Source: CAYFQB01 sp964345225
Lineage (GTDB): Bacteria > Nitrospirota > Thermodesulfovibrionia > Thermodesulfovibrionales > UBA6898
Length of the DNA: 64,000 nt
NCBI GenBank assembly: GCA_964345225.1
Contig: CAYFQB010000076.1
Location: forward strand, 36,958 to 100,957
Direction: 5' to 3'
Under the pieces are notes generated by a model, which was given only the letters and a program-made list of their open reading frames with translations, was not told the DNA's origin and searched no databases. Below are positions 54,811 through 63,194 of this stretch, in pieces (the first letter of the stretch is position 1; each line of letters starts with the position of its first letter). Position numbers and translations under genes: made by a program.

Positions 54811-55144
54811 TTTGAATCTGATAGAATACTTTGATATTAAAACTATAGACCTAAAACTAAAGTAGCAAATACCTACCATTAAACTTGTTCTGCTATTTCC
54901 TCGGTATTAACCCTATAATTAGTAATTAAAATGAATTTAGTTTGATTTTGATCAAATACTTTGATATTAAAACTATAAACCTAAAGCTAAAGTATCAAAT
55001 ATCAACCTTTAATCTTGTTATGCTATCTCCTAAATATTAACCCTGTAATTTTTTCGTTAAATTTAATTTATTTTGCTTATTTGTTAACTAAACTTTAATT
55101 TGAATCTGATAGAATACTTTGGTATTAAAACTATAGTCTTAAAA
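54811..55144. repeat. Decayed tandem copies of the proS 3' end
   Basis: Three related blocks: 54811-54920, 54941-55050 (offset exactly 130 bases), and 55099-55205, the last of which contains the real proS C-terminal codons. Shared words are TTGATATTAAAACTATA, AACTAAAGTA and ATTAACCCT. In the two outer copies the proS frame is broken by stops, for example in the segment matching RVNIEETVNK. Confidence 0.8.
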
Positions 55145-56833
55145 CTAAAGCATCAGTTGCCTACCTTTTATCTTGTTTACTGTTTCCTCGATATTAACCC
55201 TTAATGCCTTTTTTGTCCTTCTGTCCTTGATCTCAACAAGTCCTTCCCGTAGATTCTTTTCACCGAGGATAATATGAGTAGGAATACCTATAAGGTCGGC
55301 ATCCTTAAATTTTACACCGGCACGTTCATCACGGTCGTCTATAAGGACTTCCATACCGGTTTCTGTCAGTTCTTTATAAAGTTTTTCAGAAATCTCCACA
55401 GTCTTTTTGTCGTTCATATTTAAAGGCAGAATTTCGATATCAAAGGGTGTTATGCTTTTAGGCCAGATAATGCCGTCTTTGTCGTTATTCTGTTCAATTG
55501 CTGCAGCAGCTATACGTGCAGGACCGATACCATAACTACCCATTATAACAGGCTTTTCATGTCCGTTCTCATCGAGGTAGAACGCCTTCAGGGGCACAGA
55601 GTATTTTGTTCCTAGCTTGAATATATTGCCTACTTCAATAACATTTTCAATACTCAATTGAGTGTTGCATTTTATGCACAAATCCCCTGACTGTGCAGTA
55701 TGTATATCATGCCATTCAGCCTGGAAATCCCTTTCAGCCATTATTCCTTTCATATGATAATGCTGTTTGTTTGCACCGCTTACGTATAAGCCATCTTTAA
55801 GGCAGTTGTCTGCAATAATTTTTATGTTTTTCTGTCCTTTAGGGCCTATGAAACCGGCTTCAACACCGAGAATCTCCCTGACCTCTTCCTTATGTGCTGG
55901 TCTGTGTTGTCCGATTATCTTCGAGAGTTTCTTTTCATGAAGTTCCTGGTCTCCCCTGACAAGTGCCAGCACAGGATCATTATCACTGATCACAAGAATG
56001 CTTTTTATAAAATATGATGCCGGAAGTTTAAGAAAGTTCGATACCTCCTGTACTGTTCTCTTCTCAGGTGTATGCACTTCTTCCAATTCCCAGTTCTGTG
56101 GTTCTGTTTTTGGAGGTGCAGAAGCCGCAAGCTCCACGTTCGCAGCATACCCGCAATTACTGCAAACCGCTACTTTATCTTCTCCATAAGGACTTGGTGC
56201 CATAAATTCATGTGACACAGCACCTCCCATCATGCCGGGGTCTGATTCTACCTGTAGGAATTTCAATCCACACCTTGTAAATATACTGTGGTATGCTTCT
56301 GCATGGAGCTGATAGATCTTCTCAAGCTCATCTTCAGATCTGCTAAAGCTGTAGCTGTCCTTCATCAGGAACTCTCTTGTGCGCAGTACACCGCTTTTGG
56401 GTCTTGCCTCATCCCTCAGTTTTGTATGTATCTGGTACCATATCTGGGGTAGGTCTCTGTAAGAGCGGATCTCTTTCGACACGAGCCATGTTATTATTTC
56501 TTCATGTGTCATTGCCAGACACATATCACGCTTTGCCCTGTCCTGAAGGCGGAACATCTCATCTCCTATGTCATACCATCTGCCAGTCTGCTGCCAGATT
56601 TCAGCAGGGTGTAAAATCGGCATTGTGAATTCCTGTGCTCCTATTGCATTCATTTCCTCGCGCAGTATCTTGTTTATTTTCTCTATAACTCTCATTCCAA
56701 GAGGCAGATATATATATAGGCCAGCAGCAAGCTGCCTGACATAACCTGCCCTCAGCATTAAGATGTGGCTGATAGCTTCAGCATCAGCAGGTGCTTCTCT
56801 GAGAGTCGGGATAAACATTTTGGAAAATTGCAT
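55145..56833 (-). CDS. proS: Prolyl-tRNA synthetase (bacterial type)
   Basis: The 562-residue class II enzyme has the bacterial arrangement: catalytic core (motif 2 RDEARPKSGVLRTREFLMKDSYSF), an inserted YbaK-like editing domain (about 230-380), and a C-terminal anticodon domain ending VNKIKGRQLML. Motif 3 is GSYGIGPARI. The end of the gene is the template for the decayed repeats downstream. Confidence 0.95.
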   Translation of the reverse strand: MQFSKMFIPTLREAPADAEAISHILMLRAGYVRQLAAGLYIYLPLGMRVIEKINKILREEMNAIGAQEFTMPILHPAEIWQQTGRWYDIGDEMFRLQDRAKRDMCLAMTHEEIITWLVSKEIRSYRDLPQIWYQIHTKLRDEARPKSGVLRTREFLMKDSYSFSRSEDELEKIYQLHAEAYHSIFTRCGLKFLQVESDPGMMGGAVSHEFMAPSPYGEDKVAVCSNCGYAANVELAASAPPKTEPQNWELEEVHTPEKRTVQEVSNFLKLPASYFIKSILVISDNDPVLALVRGDQELHEKKLSKIIGQHRPAHKEEVREILGVEAGFIGPKGQKNIKIIADNCLKDGLYVSGANKQHYHMKGIMAERDFQAEWHDIHTAQSGDLCIKCNTQLSIENVIEVGNIFKLGTKYSVPLKAFYLDENGHEKPVIMGSYGIGPARIAAAAIEQNNDKDGIIWPKSITPFDIEILPLNMNDKKTVEISEKLYKELTETGMEVLIDDRDERAGVKFKDADLIGIPTHIILGEKNLREGLVEIKDRRTKKALRVNIEETVNKIKGRQLML

Positions 56834-56959
56834 ATTTACCTCCGGCAGAAAGTTAATTTAGAGTAATTAATAAAGAATTCTAAGTCAAGGACTATGGCGC
56901 CTTTGAAAAAAAATATTTAAAGTGTTACATTACTTTAAGTTAAACGTTGGGGAATAATA

Positions 56960-57433
56960 ATGGAGAGAGTACTTCTTACGCCTGAGGGATATCAAAAATT
57001 ACAGGAAGAGCTTGAAAGGCTTCTTAAAATAGAGAGACCCAGAAATATACAGGCAATTGCAGAAGCCCGTTCACATGGCGACCTCTCGGAGAATGCAGAA
57101 TATCATGCAGCAAAAGAGAGGCAATCCTTTATTGAAGGCAAAATACAGGAGCTTAAATCAAAGATTGCCATTGCACTGGTTATTAACCCGTCTAAAATTA
57201 AACAGTCAAAGGTTGCATTTGGTGCAAAGGTGAAGGTACTTGATATTGAGGCAGACAAGGAATATGTTTATTATCTTGTTGGACCGGAAGAGGCCGATGC
57301 CAAAAAAGGGAAGATATCGATCAGTTCGCCTGTGGGGAAAGCACTTATTGGTAAGGGAATCAATGATACCGCAATAGTAAAGGCTCCTGCAAGAACAATA
57401 GAGTACGAAATACTAGAGATAAGCTTTGAGTAG
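56960..57433 (+). CDS. greA: Transcription elongation factor GreA
   Basis: The 157-residue factor has an N-terminal coiled coil with the acidic tip GDLSENAEYHAAKERQ (about 42-57) that inserts in the RNA polymerase channel, and a C-terminal globular domain ending IEYEILEISFE. It rescues stalled polymerase. It overlaps pyrK by 8 bases. Confidence 0.95.
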   Translation: MERVLLTPEGYQKLQEELERLLKIERPRNIQAIAEARSHGDLSENAEYHAAKERQSFIEGKIQELKSKIAIALVINPSKIKQSKVAFGAKVKVLDIEADKEYVYYLVGPEEADAKKGKISISSPVGKALIGKGINDTAIVKAPARTIEYEILEISFE

Positions 57434-58238
57434 ATACTTCAGGGCAAAGATAAAAGAGAATCTTCCTTTGAACAGAAATCATAAACTGCTTTCTCTTATT
57501 AATATCAATGAGATGAACGAACCTCTGCCGGGACAATTCTATATGCTTAATGTAAGCAGAGGTTACGACCCGCTTTTAAAGAGGGCATTCAGCCTGTTCA
57601 GAAGGACACAGGACGGATTTCAGATACTATACAGAATTCGGGGGAAGGGTACTTCAATGCTGAGTAATATGAAAGAGGGGGATGTTATAGATGTAATTGG
57701 TCCTCTTGGCAATCCTTATCCCGAACTTTCAGCAAAAAGTGCTCCTGTTGTTGTTGCTGGTGGAGTCGGCATTGCATCAGTATTCCCTCTTATAGAAAGG
57801 CTTTCGAAAAGTTGTCATGTGTTCTATGGTGCTGTGTCAAGAGTTGATCTTCTCGTGATAGACAAGCTAAGAGAGATTTCAAGGGAATTATTTGTAAGCA
57901 CAGATGATGGGTCATATGGCTATAAGGGAACTGTAGTTGATAGCTTGAAAAATTATCTTGCTCGACACTCAATACCCGGCAGCAAGGACTTGCTATATGC
58001 CTGCGGTCCTAAAGCAATGCTTGAGAAGATAGCAGAAATTGCAATCTCTAATGATATAACAGCATACGCCTCTTTTGAAGAAAATATGGCATGTGGACTG
58101 GGTGCCTGTCTGGGATGCGCTGTAAGAGTCAGAAATAAGCCTTCACCGGCAACTCGCAGAAGCGGGAAATCATCACAGATTTACAAGAAGGTCTGTCGTG
58201 ATGGCCCTGTATTCAATATAAAAGATATTGTGTGGTAA
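57426..58238 (+). CDS. pyrK: Dihydroorotate dehydrogenase electron-transfer subunit PyrK
   Basis: The 270-residue protein has the FAD-binding barrel (PLLKRAFSLF), the NAD domain (GGVGIASVFPL) and a [2Fe-2S] site near the end: ENMACGLGACLGC and a later Cys in YKKVCRDGPVF. A 15-residue basic insert (KPSPATRRSGKSSQIY) splits the cysteine set. The start is TTG at 57426. With PyrD it passes electrons from dihydroorotate to NAD. Confidence 0.9.
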   Translation: MSRYFRAKIKENLPLNRNHKLLSLININEMNEPLPGQFYMLNVSRGYDPLLKRAFSLFRRTQDGFQILYRIRGKGTSMLSNMKEGDVIDVIGPLGNPYPELSAKSAPVVVAGGVGIASVFPLIERLSKSCHVFYGAVSRVDLLVIDKLREISRELFVSTDDGSYGYKGTVVDSLKNYLARHSIPGSKDLLYACGPKAMLEKIAEIAISNDITAYASFEENMACGLGACLGCAVRVRNKPSPATRRSGKSSQIYKKVCRDGPVFNIKDIVW

Positions 58239-58278
58239 AGGAAAGGTGGCTCCGCCTGAGGCGGGTAATGGTCTTTAT

Positions 58279-59190
58279 ATGAATCTTGAAGTAAACATTG
58301 GAAGATTAAGACTTAAGAACCCTGTCATGACCGCTTCCGGGACTTTCGGTTACGGTGAGGAATATTCTGAATTTGTAGACCTGAACAGGCTTGGAGCTAT
58401 TGTGGTAAAAGGTATTTCTCTGAAGCCAATGGAGGGAAATCCTCCCCCAAGGATATGTGAAACGCCCTGTGGCATGCTTAATGCAATTGGACTTCAGAAT
58501 GTAGGCTTAAAGCATTTCCTTAAGGATAAGTTACCCTTTCTTAGAAAATTTGATACAAGTATTGTTGTAAATGTCCTGGGCAGTACAATCAGAGAATATA
58601 TAATGATTTCAGAAGCTCTCGATGATGCCGGAGTAGATGCCATAGAATTGAATGTATCCTGCCCGAATGTGAAAAAGGGAGGTATCGCTTTCGGTTCAGA
58701 CAGGAAGATGCTTGGCAGGCTTGTTACAAAAGTAAGGGATTCTGTAAATAAAGCAGTTCTCATTACTAAACTATCGCCGAATGTCTCTGATATAAAATTA
58801 TTTTCAAAGACTGTAGAAGATTCAGGTTCTGATGCTATATCTTTGATTAATACTGTTCCAGGACTGTCAATTGATATTAGTACCAGGAAACCGAGCCTAA
58901 AGACTTTAACAGGTGGATTGTCAGGTCCTGCCATAAAACCGATTGCTTTAAGGATGGTCTATGAGGCATACAATACTGTTAAAATTCCTGTTATAGGTAT
59001 TGGCGGTATAATGGGCACAGGTGATGCAATTGAATTTCTTATCGCAGGTGCTACAGCATTTGCGGTAGGAACTGCCAATTTTGTTAATCCAACAGCTTCA
59101 ACCGATATACTTGACGGTTTAATAAGGTATATGAAAAGTGAAAATATACAGGAAATAAGTTCTTTAAAAGGGAGTTTGCAGGTTGAGTAA
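58279..59190 (+). CDS. pyrD: Dihydroorotate dehydrogenase, catalytic subunit PyrD (class 1B)
   Basis: The 303-residue enzyme makes orotate in pyrimidine synthesis. It has TASGTFGYG, the FMN-binding VNVLGS, the active-site Cys in ELNVSCPNVKKGG and GIGGIMGTGDAIEFLIAGA. I chose the ATG at 58279 (MNLEVNIGRL). The longer frame from 58228 starts at a TTG inside pyrK and would add the unusual MCGKGKVAPPEAGNGLY. Between pyrK and pyrD a palindrome CCGCCTGAGGCGG (58252-58264) is inserted. Confidence 0.92.
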   Translation: MNLEVNIGRLRLKNPVMTASGTFGYGEEYSEFVDLNRLGAIVVKGISLKPMEGNPPPRICETPCGMLNAIGLQNVGLKHFLKDKLPFLRKFDTSIVVNVLGSTIREYIMISEALDDAGVDAIELNVSCPNVKKGGIAFGSDRKMLGRLVTKVRDSVNKAVLITKLSPNVSDIKLFSKTVEDSGSDAISLINTVPGLSIDISTRKPSLKTLTGGLSGPAIKPIALRMVYEAYNTVKIPVIGIGGIMGTGDAIEFLIAGATAFAVGTANFVNPTASTDILDGLIRYMKSENIQEISSLKGSLQVE

Positions 59191-59986
59191 TCCGGTTATA
59201 ACGATTACAACAGACTTTGGATATGAAGACCCATTTATAGGTGTCATGAAGGGTGTAATACTGAAGATAAATCCCAATGTAAAGATAGTCGATCTGACAC
59301 ATGGCATCAGGGCTCATGACATAAGGGAAGCTGCGTTTGTGATTGGTATGAACTACAAGTTTTTTTCAGACAATACAATACATATAGTTGTTGTTGACCC
59401 TGGAGTAGGTTCAAGCAGGAGGCCGATAATTGTAATGTCTAATCGCCATTATTTTGTTGGCCCTGACAATGGTGTATTTTCCCAGATTTATAATATGGAA
59501 CATGAGATGCTTCAGGTTTTTAACATAACAGCTCAGCACTATTTCCTATCAACAAGCAGTTCTACTTTTCAGGGAAGAGACGTTTTTGCACCGACCGCAG
59601 CATATCTTTCAAGAGGAATCGATTTATCATGTTTCGGTGAACCTGTTACAGACTATTATAAAATTAAGTTGCCTTCTTCTCATATGGTTGATGAGAAGAC
59701 ATTGAAGGGGGAGGTGCTGTATATAGATAGATTTGGAAATGCGATAACAAATATAAAAAAATCAGATATTGATAGTCTTTGCAAAACTAAGCCTGATGGA
59801 GTTTTGAAAATATTATCAAAGGGGAATGTGATTACTCTTAAGGACTTTTATTCACAGGTTGAAGACAAGGGATTATATTCATTGATAAACAGTTCAGGAT
59901 ACCTGGAAATCTTCGTTTACATAGGAAATGCATCTTCAGAATATAATATCTCGATAGGGGATATAGTCGAGATAAATTTGAACTAA
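59183..59986 (+). CDS. SAM hydrolase / halogenase-fold protein (DUF62)
   Basis: The 267-residue protein starts with ITITTDFGYEDPFIGVMKGVI, the usual start of the DUF62 family. It has VVDPGVGSSRRPI and FVGPDNGVFS, then LYIDRFGNAITNI. Members mostly hydrolyse SAM to adenosine and methionine; true halogenases are rare. The start is TTG at 59183, with AAGGGAG 8 bases upstream, overlapping pyrD by 8 bases. Confidence 0.85.
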   Translation: MSNPVITITTDFGYEDPFIGVMKGVILKINPNVKIVDLTHGIRAHDIREAAFVIGMNYKFFSDNTIHIVVVDPGVGSSRRPIIVMSNRHYFVGPDNGVFSQIYNMEHEMLQVFNITAQHYFLSTSSSTFQGRDVFAPTAAYLSRGIDLSCFGEPVTDYYKIKLPSSHMVDEKTLKGEVLYIDRFGNAITNIKKSDIDSLCKTKPDGVLKILSKGNVITLKDFYSQVEDKGLYSLINSSGYLEIFVYIGNASSEYNISIGDIVEINLN

Positions 59987-60053
59987 AAGACTGCCATATT
60001 CTTCTAAATTTCGTCTAATACTCTAATACATAAAAAAATAAGCCAAATAATAC

Positions 60054-60080
60054 TTGACAAGATTACTAAACTATTATAAT
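60054..60080 (+). promoter_or_regulatory. Promoter of the iron-sulfur cluster operon
   Basis: TTGACA (60054-60059), a 15-base spacer and TATAAT (60075-60080). The ATG of the Rrf2 gene is only 7 bases after the -10 box, so the transcript would be leaderless or nearly so. The ACTTGACA...TTACTAAAC region is also a plausible self-binding site for the Rrf2 regulator. Confidence 0.65.
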
Positions 60081-60087
60081 TTAAAGT

Positions 60088-60546
60088 ATGCTTAGATTGT
60101 CTACAAAAGGGCAGTACGGTGTCAGGGCAATGTTCGAGGTTGCAAGGGGTTATAATAACGGTCCTATAACAATTAAGGAAATTTCAGAGAGGCAGGCTCT
60201 GTCAGTGGCATATTTGGAGCAGATACTTAATAAATTACGAAAGGCTGGCATTATTAAGAGTATAAAGGGACCCGGCGGTGGATATGTTCTTAGCAGGAAA
60301 CCCGGGAATATCAGTATAGGAGCAATACTCAAGGAACTCGAGGGCCCGGTTGCTATTACATCGTGCCTTGATCCAAAAGAAGGATGTATAAGGATTGAGG
60401 GTTGTGTTACTTATCTTTTATGGAAATCACTCGGTGAAAACATCGAGGCTTTCCTCAATGATATGACATTAAAAGACCTTTTAGAAGGGTCTATGACTCA
60501 TAAAAAAAGGGTTATCAAACAGAAAAAGAACAGGCAGATAAAATAG
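60088..60546 (+). CDS. Rrf2-family regulator, IscR-like
   Basis: The 152-residue protein has the Rrf2 winged helix (LRLSTKGQYGVRAMFEVA) and three cysteines, Cys93, Cys100 and Cys106, in CLDPKEGC-IRIEGC, as in IscR, which binds a [2Fe-2S] cluster. It is first in the operon with tusA-like, iscS-like and iscU, so it probably senses iron-sulfur status and represses its own operon. Confidence 0.88.
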   Translation: MLRLSTKGQYGVRAMFEVARGYNNGPITIKEISERQALSVAYLEQILNKLRKAGIIKSIKGPGGGYVLSRKPGNISIGAILKELEGPVAITSCLDPKEGCIRIEGCVTYLLWKSLGENIEAFLNDMTLKDLLEGSMTHKKRVIKQKKNRQIK

Positions 60547-60581
60547 ATCAGGAAGTATAGTATTGATAATTGGTCTCGGGA

Positions 60582-60833
60582 ATGAAATTTGTAGAAAACT
60601 TAAAAGCAGATGTAACTACTGATATAGTATATATGATGTGTCCTATGCATCTATTAAAACTCGAAGAACACATTAAGGAGCTTGATGAGGGACAGATACT
60701 CGAGATAATTACTGACTATGACGGTGCACTTGATGACATCCCTGCCTGGTGCGAAAGGACAGGTAATGCATTTCTGGGAATTGAAGACACAGGTGATTAT
60801 TATAAATTTTATATTAAAAAGGCAACGAGGTAG
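60582..60833 (+). CDS. TusA/SirA-like sulfurtransferase protein
   Basis: The 83-residue protein has the TusA motif: Cys20-Pro21 in MMCPMHLLKLEEHI, then a small alpha/beta fold (LEIITDYDGALDDIPAWCERTG). TusA-like proteins carry sulfur as persulfide on this Cys. Here the gene sits directly before the iscS-like gene (4 bases), which fits sulfur transfer to or from it. I chose the ATG at 60582; a TTG at 60570 is possible. Confidence 0.8.
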   Translation: MKFVENLKADVTTDIVYMMCPMHLLKLEEHIKELDEGQILEIITDYDGALDDIPAWCERTGNAFLGIEDTGDYYKFYIKKATR

Positions 60834-60836
60834 ATC

Positions 60837-62018
60837 ATGAGAAAGTGTTATTTAGACCATGTTGCAACAAACCCTCTGCATCCGGATGCTCTCGAAGCAA
60901 TGTTGCCGTATTTAAAAGAGGAATTTGGCAACCCGCTTAGCGCTTATGAATATGGCAACAGGGCAAAGAATGCTATTGAGAATGCAAGAGAAAAAGTTGC
61001 AAGTTTAATAAATTCAAAACCTGCTGAGATTATTTTCACGTCAAGTGGTGCTGAGTCTAACAACTTTGCTTTAAGGGGCATCGCCCTGGCAAAACAGAAT
61101 GAAGGCAGGCATGTAATAGTTTCGCGGGTAGAACATCACTCGATACTTAATTCTGCAAGATTTCTTGAGAAAAATGGTTTCGTTGTAACCTACCTGCCTG
61201 TTGAGAAAAATGGTTTTGTCGATCCTAATACCGTAAAAAAGGCTATAACCAAGGAAACTATATTAATATCTGTAATTCATGCAAGCAGCGAGATTGGAAC
61301 AATAGAGCCGATAAAGGAAATTGTAAAGGTAGCAAAAGAGAGAGATATCATCGTTCATACCGATGCTGTTGCTACTACAGGAAATATACCTGTCGATGTA
61401 AAAGATCTGGGTGTTGATTTGCTGAGTATGGCTGCACATCAGTTTTACGGACCAAAAGGTGCAGCTGCACTTTATGTGAGACACGGATTGAGAATAGTGC
61501 CTCTAATCTATGGAGGCATCCAAGAGACAGGCAGAAGGGCAGGTACAGAAAACGTGCCTGCAATTGTTGGAATGGGAAAAGCAGCAGAACTGTCAAAGGC
61601 TGAAATACAGAACAGGATTGAATATCTTAGTCCGTTGAGGGACCGTATTATTGATACTGTATCCGGTTTAGAAAATGTCTATCTTACCGGCGACAGGAAG
61701 AACAGGTTGCCTGGCCACGCTAGTTTCTGTGTAGAGTATATTGAAGGCGAGTCCATGTTGCTTCTTCTTGCATCTAAAGGTATATTTGTAGCAAGTGGTT
61801 CGGCCTGTTCATCAAAGGCATTAAAGGCTTCTCCGGTGCTGCTTTCTATGGGTATACCGGCAAGTCTGGCTCAGGGTTCAATAGTTTTTACCCTTGGAAT
61901 GGGTAATACATCTGAAGACATAGAATTTATGCTTAATGAATTTCAATTTGTAATCAAGAGACTCAGAGAAATTTCTCCTTATGCAAAAGGTTGGGGAGAC
62001 AAGGAGGAAGGTAGCTAA
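60837..62018 (+). CDS. IscS/NifS-like cysteine desulfurase fold with the PLP lysine replaced by Gln
   Basis: The 393-residue protein aligns with class V desulfurases: Asp177 in HTDA, the mobile-loop Cys324 in GSACSSKAL, RRAGTENVPAIVG (233-245) and IEGES (302-306). The Schiff-base lysine, normally in HKxYGPKG, is Gln202 in AHQFYGPKG. The codon is CAG, one base from AAG. Archaeoglobus IscS also lacks this lysine, so a role without normal PLP chemistry is known. It is encoded between a TusA-like protein and IscU. Confidence 0.85.
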   Translation: MRKCYLDHVATNPLHPDALEAMLPYLKEEFGNPLSAYEYGNRAKNAIENAREKVASLINSKPAEIIFTSSGAESNNFALRGIALAKQNEGRHVIVSRVEHHSILNSARFLEKNGFVVTYLPVEKNGFVDPNTVKKAITKETILISVIHASSEIGTIEPIKEIVKVAKERDIIVHTDAVATTGNIPVDVKDLGVDLLSMAAHQFYGPKGAAALYVRHGLRIVPLIYGGIQETGRRAGTENVPAIVGMGKAAELSKAEIQNRIEYLSPLRDRIIDTVSGLENVYLTGDRKNRLPGHASFCVEYIEGESMLLLLASKGIFVASGSACSSKALKASPVLLSMGIPASLAQGSIVFTLGMGNTSEDIEFMLNEFQFVIKRLREISPYAKGWGDKEEGS

Positions 62019-62404
62019 TGTACAGTGACAAGGTAATGGATCATTTCATGAATCCCAGGAACGTAGGCGATATGGAAAAACCAGATGGTGTTGGTATAGA
62101 GGGGAATCCTGTCTGCGGTGATGCAATGAAGATTTATATCAAGGTTAAAAAAGACCGGATTGTAGATGCAAAATTCAAGACATTCGGCTGCGGTGCCGCT
62201 ATTGCTGTCAGCAGTATGGTGACAGAGATGGTTAAGGGAAAGACCCTTAATGAGGCACTTTCATTATCAAAAGAGACTGTTGCAGATGCACTTGACGGAC
62301 TGCCAGCTCAAAAGATGCACTGTTCAAACCTTGGAGCAAGTGCATTAAAGAAAGCCATTGAAGACTATAAGAGCAAAAAAGGAAAGAAAAGAAAGAAGAA
62401 ATAG
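62018..62404 (+). CDS. iscU: Iron-sulfur cluster scaffold protein IscU/NifU-N
   Basis: The 128-residue scaffold has the three cluster cysteines in GNPVCGDAMKI (with the Asp ligand), FGCGAAIAVSS and MHCSNLGASALKKAI. It assembles the cluster next to the IscS-like protein. It overlaps that gene by one base. The Lys/Arg-rich tail is unusual. Confidence 0.9.
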   Translation: MYSDKVMDHFMNPRNVGDMEKPDGVGIEGNPVCGDAMKIYIKVKKDRIVDAKFKTFGCGAAIAVSSMVTEMVKGKTLNEALSLSKETVADALDGLPAQKMHCSNLGASALKKAIEDYKSKKGKKRKKK

Positions 62405-62411
62405 GATCTCC

Positions 62412-62846
62412 GTGGCTCTGGATGGCTACGGAATTGTAGAGACGCTGATTGTTATAGTTATCATCAGCATCTTGATACTCGTTGTCATGAGCCGCTATGA
62501 AAATACACTCAGGGAAGCAAGAAAGTCTGCGCTTCAGGCTGAGCTTGTAAACATCAGACAGGCTATATTACTGTTTAAAATAACTAAGAAAAGGTATCCG
62601 AATAGTCTCCATGAACTTTTAACAACAAACGTCATGTTTCCACATTCTGACCCAAGAGAGGTAATCTTACCAGAGGATGGAATATTTAAAAGGAAGGAAA
62701 GAGAGGAAATATTTAAAAACAAATATCTTGAGCCTTATTCTGTTGATAAAGAGAATAATATTCTAGATCCATTTGGTCTGCCTTTTTTATATAATCCTGA
62801 TACTGGCAAGGTTAGGTCCCAAAAAAATGGATTTGAGTCCTGGTAA
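62412..62846 (+). CDS. Type II secretion/type IV pilin-like pseudopilin (GspG-like)
   Basis: The 144-residue product begins MALDG|YGIVETLIVIVIISI, a 5-residue leader, then a class III signal with Glu at +5 and a hydrophobic helix, as in prepilins cleaved by PilD. The mature protein (PYSVDKENNILDPFGLPFLY near the end) is like small GspG pseudopilins. I chose the GTG at 62412, with AGGA 5 bases upstream, over an earlier start inside iscU. Confidence 0.78.
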   Translation: MALDGYGIVETLIVIVIISILILVVMSRYENTLREARKSALQAELVNIRQAILLFKITKKRYPNSLHELLTTNVMFPHSDPREVILPEDGIFKRKEREEIFKNKYLEPYSVDKENNILDPFGLPFLYNPDTGKVRSQKNGFESW

Positions 62847-62874
62847 GATCAACTCCCTGTTTTTCTCTGTTTTC

Positions 62875-63063
62875 TTTACCCCGTTAGAGAAAAACTCCAC
62901 CCCGTAAGACTTACAGTCTCTTAAGGGGCAGGGTAAAAATAAATACATTGCAAGACTCGTTAGAAAAAGTATTTCAACGGATTTAGAATGAGGTTTATCC
63001 TGTTTAGAGATAAATCTATAACGGTATAAAGAAGCCTAACACGAGTTTTCTAACGGGGTTTAC
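62875..63063. mobile_element. MITE-like element, family B, copy 3
   Basis: Left end TTTACCCCGTTAGAGAAA; right end TTTTCTAACGGGGTTTAC. The core has CACCCCGTAAGAC and a second partial hairpin. It lies between the pseudopilin gene and tRNA-Ser. It is more diverged than copies 1 and 2. Confidence 0.68.
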
Positions 63064-63097
63064 AAAGATTAATATAGCTGGTAATATAACTTTTTCG

Positions 63098-63190
63098 GGA
63101 GAGGTGGCCGAGTTGGTTGAAGGCAGCCGCCTGCTAAGCGGTTGTGGGGGTAAAACCTCACCCAGGGTTCGAATCCCTGCCTCTCCGCCA
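63098..63190 (+). tRNA. tRNA-Ser (GCU anticodon)
   Basis: A 93-base tRNA with encoded CCA. The acceptor stem GGAGAGG pairs with CCTCTCC; anticodon GCT (63133-63135) sits in the loop CTGCTAA; the long variable arm marks a serine tRNA; the T-arm has GGTTCGAATCC. It reads AGC and AGU codons. Confidence 0.96.
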
Positions 63191-63194
63191 TGTA

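Noticed and set aside
55099..55144. A frameshifted longer proS end
   Set aside because: The stop at 55145 fits the usual end of the anticodon domain; the downstream similarity is to tandem copies, not to extra protein sequence.
56834..56959. T-box riboswitch before proS or argS
   Set aside because: The upstream regions are too short or lack the T-box motif, specifier stem and terminator/antiterminator pair.
58228..58278. Earlier pyrD start including MCGKGKVAPPEAGNGLY
   Set aside because: It starts inside pyrK, translates the GC-rich palindrome, and is absent from the family; ATG 58279 is normal.
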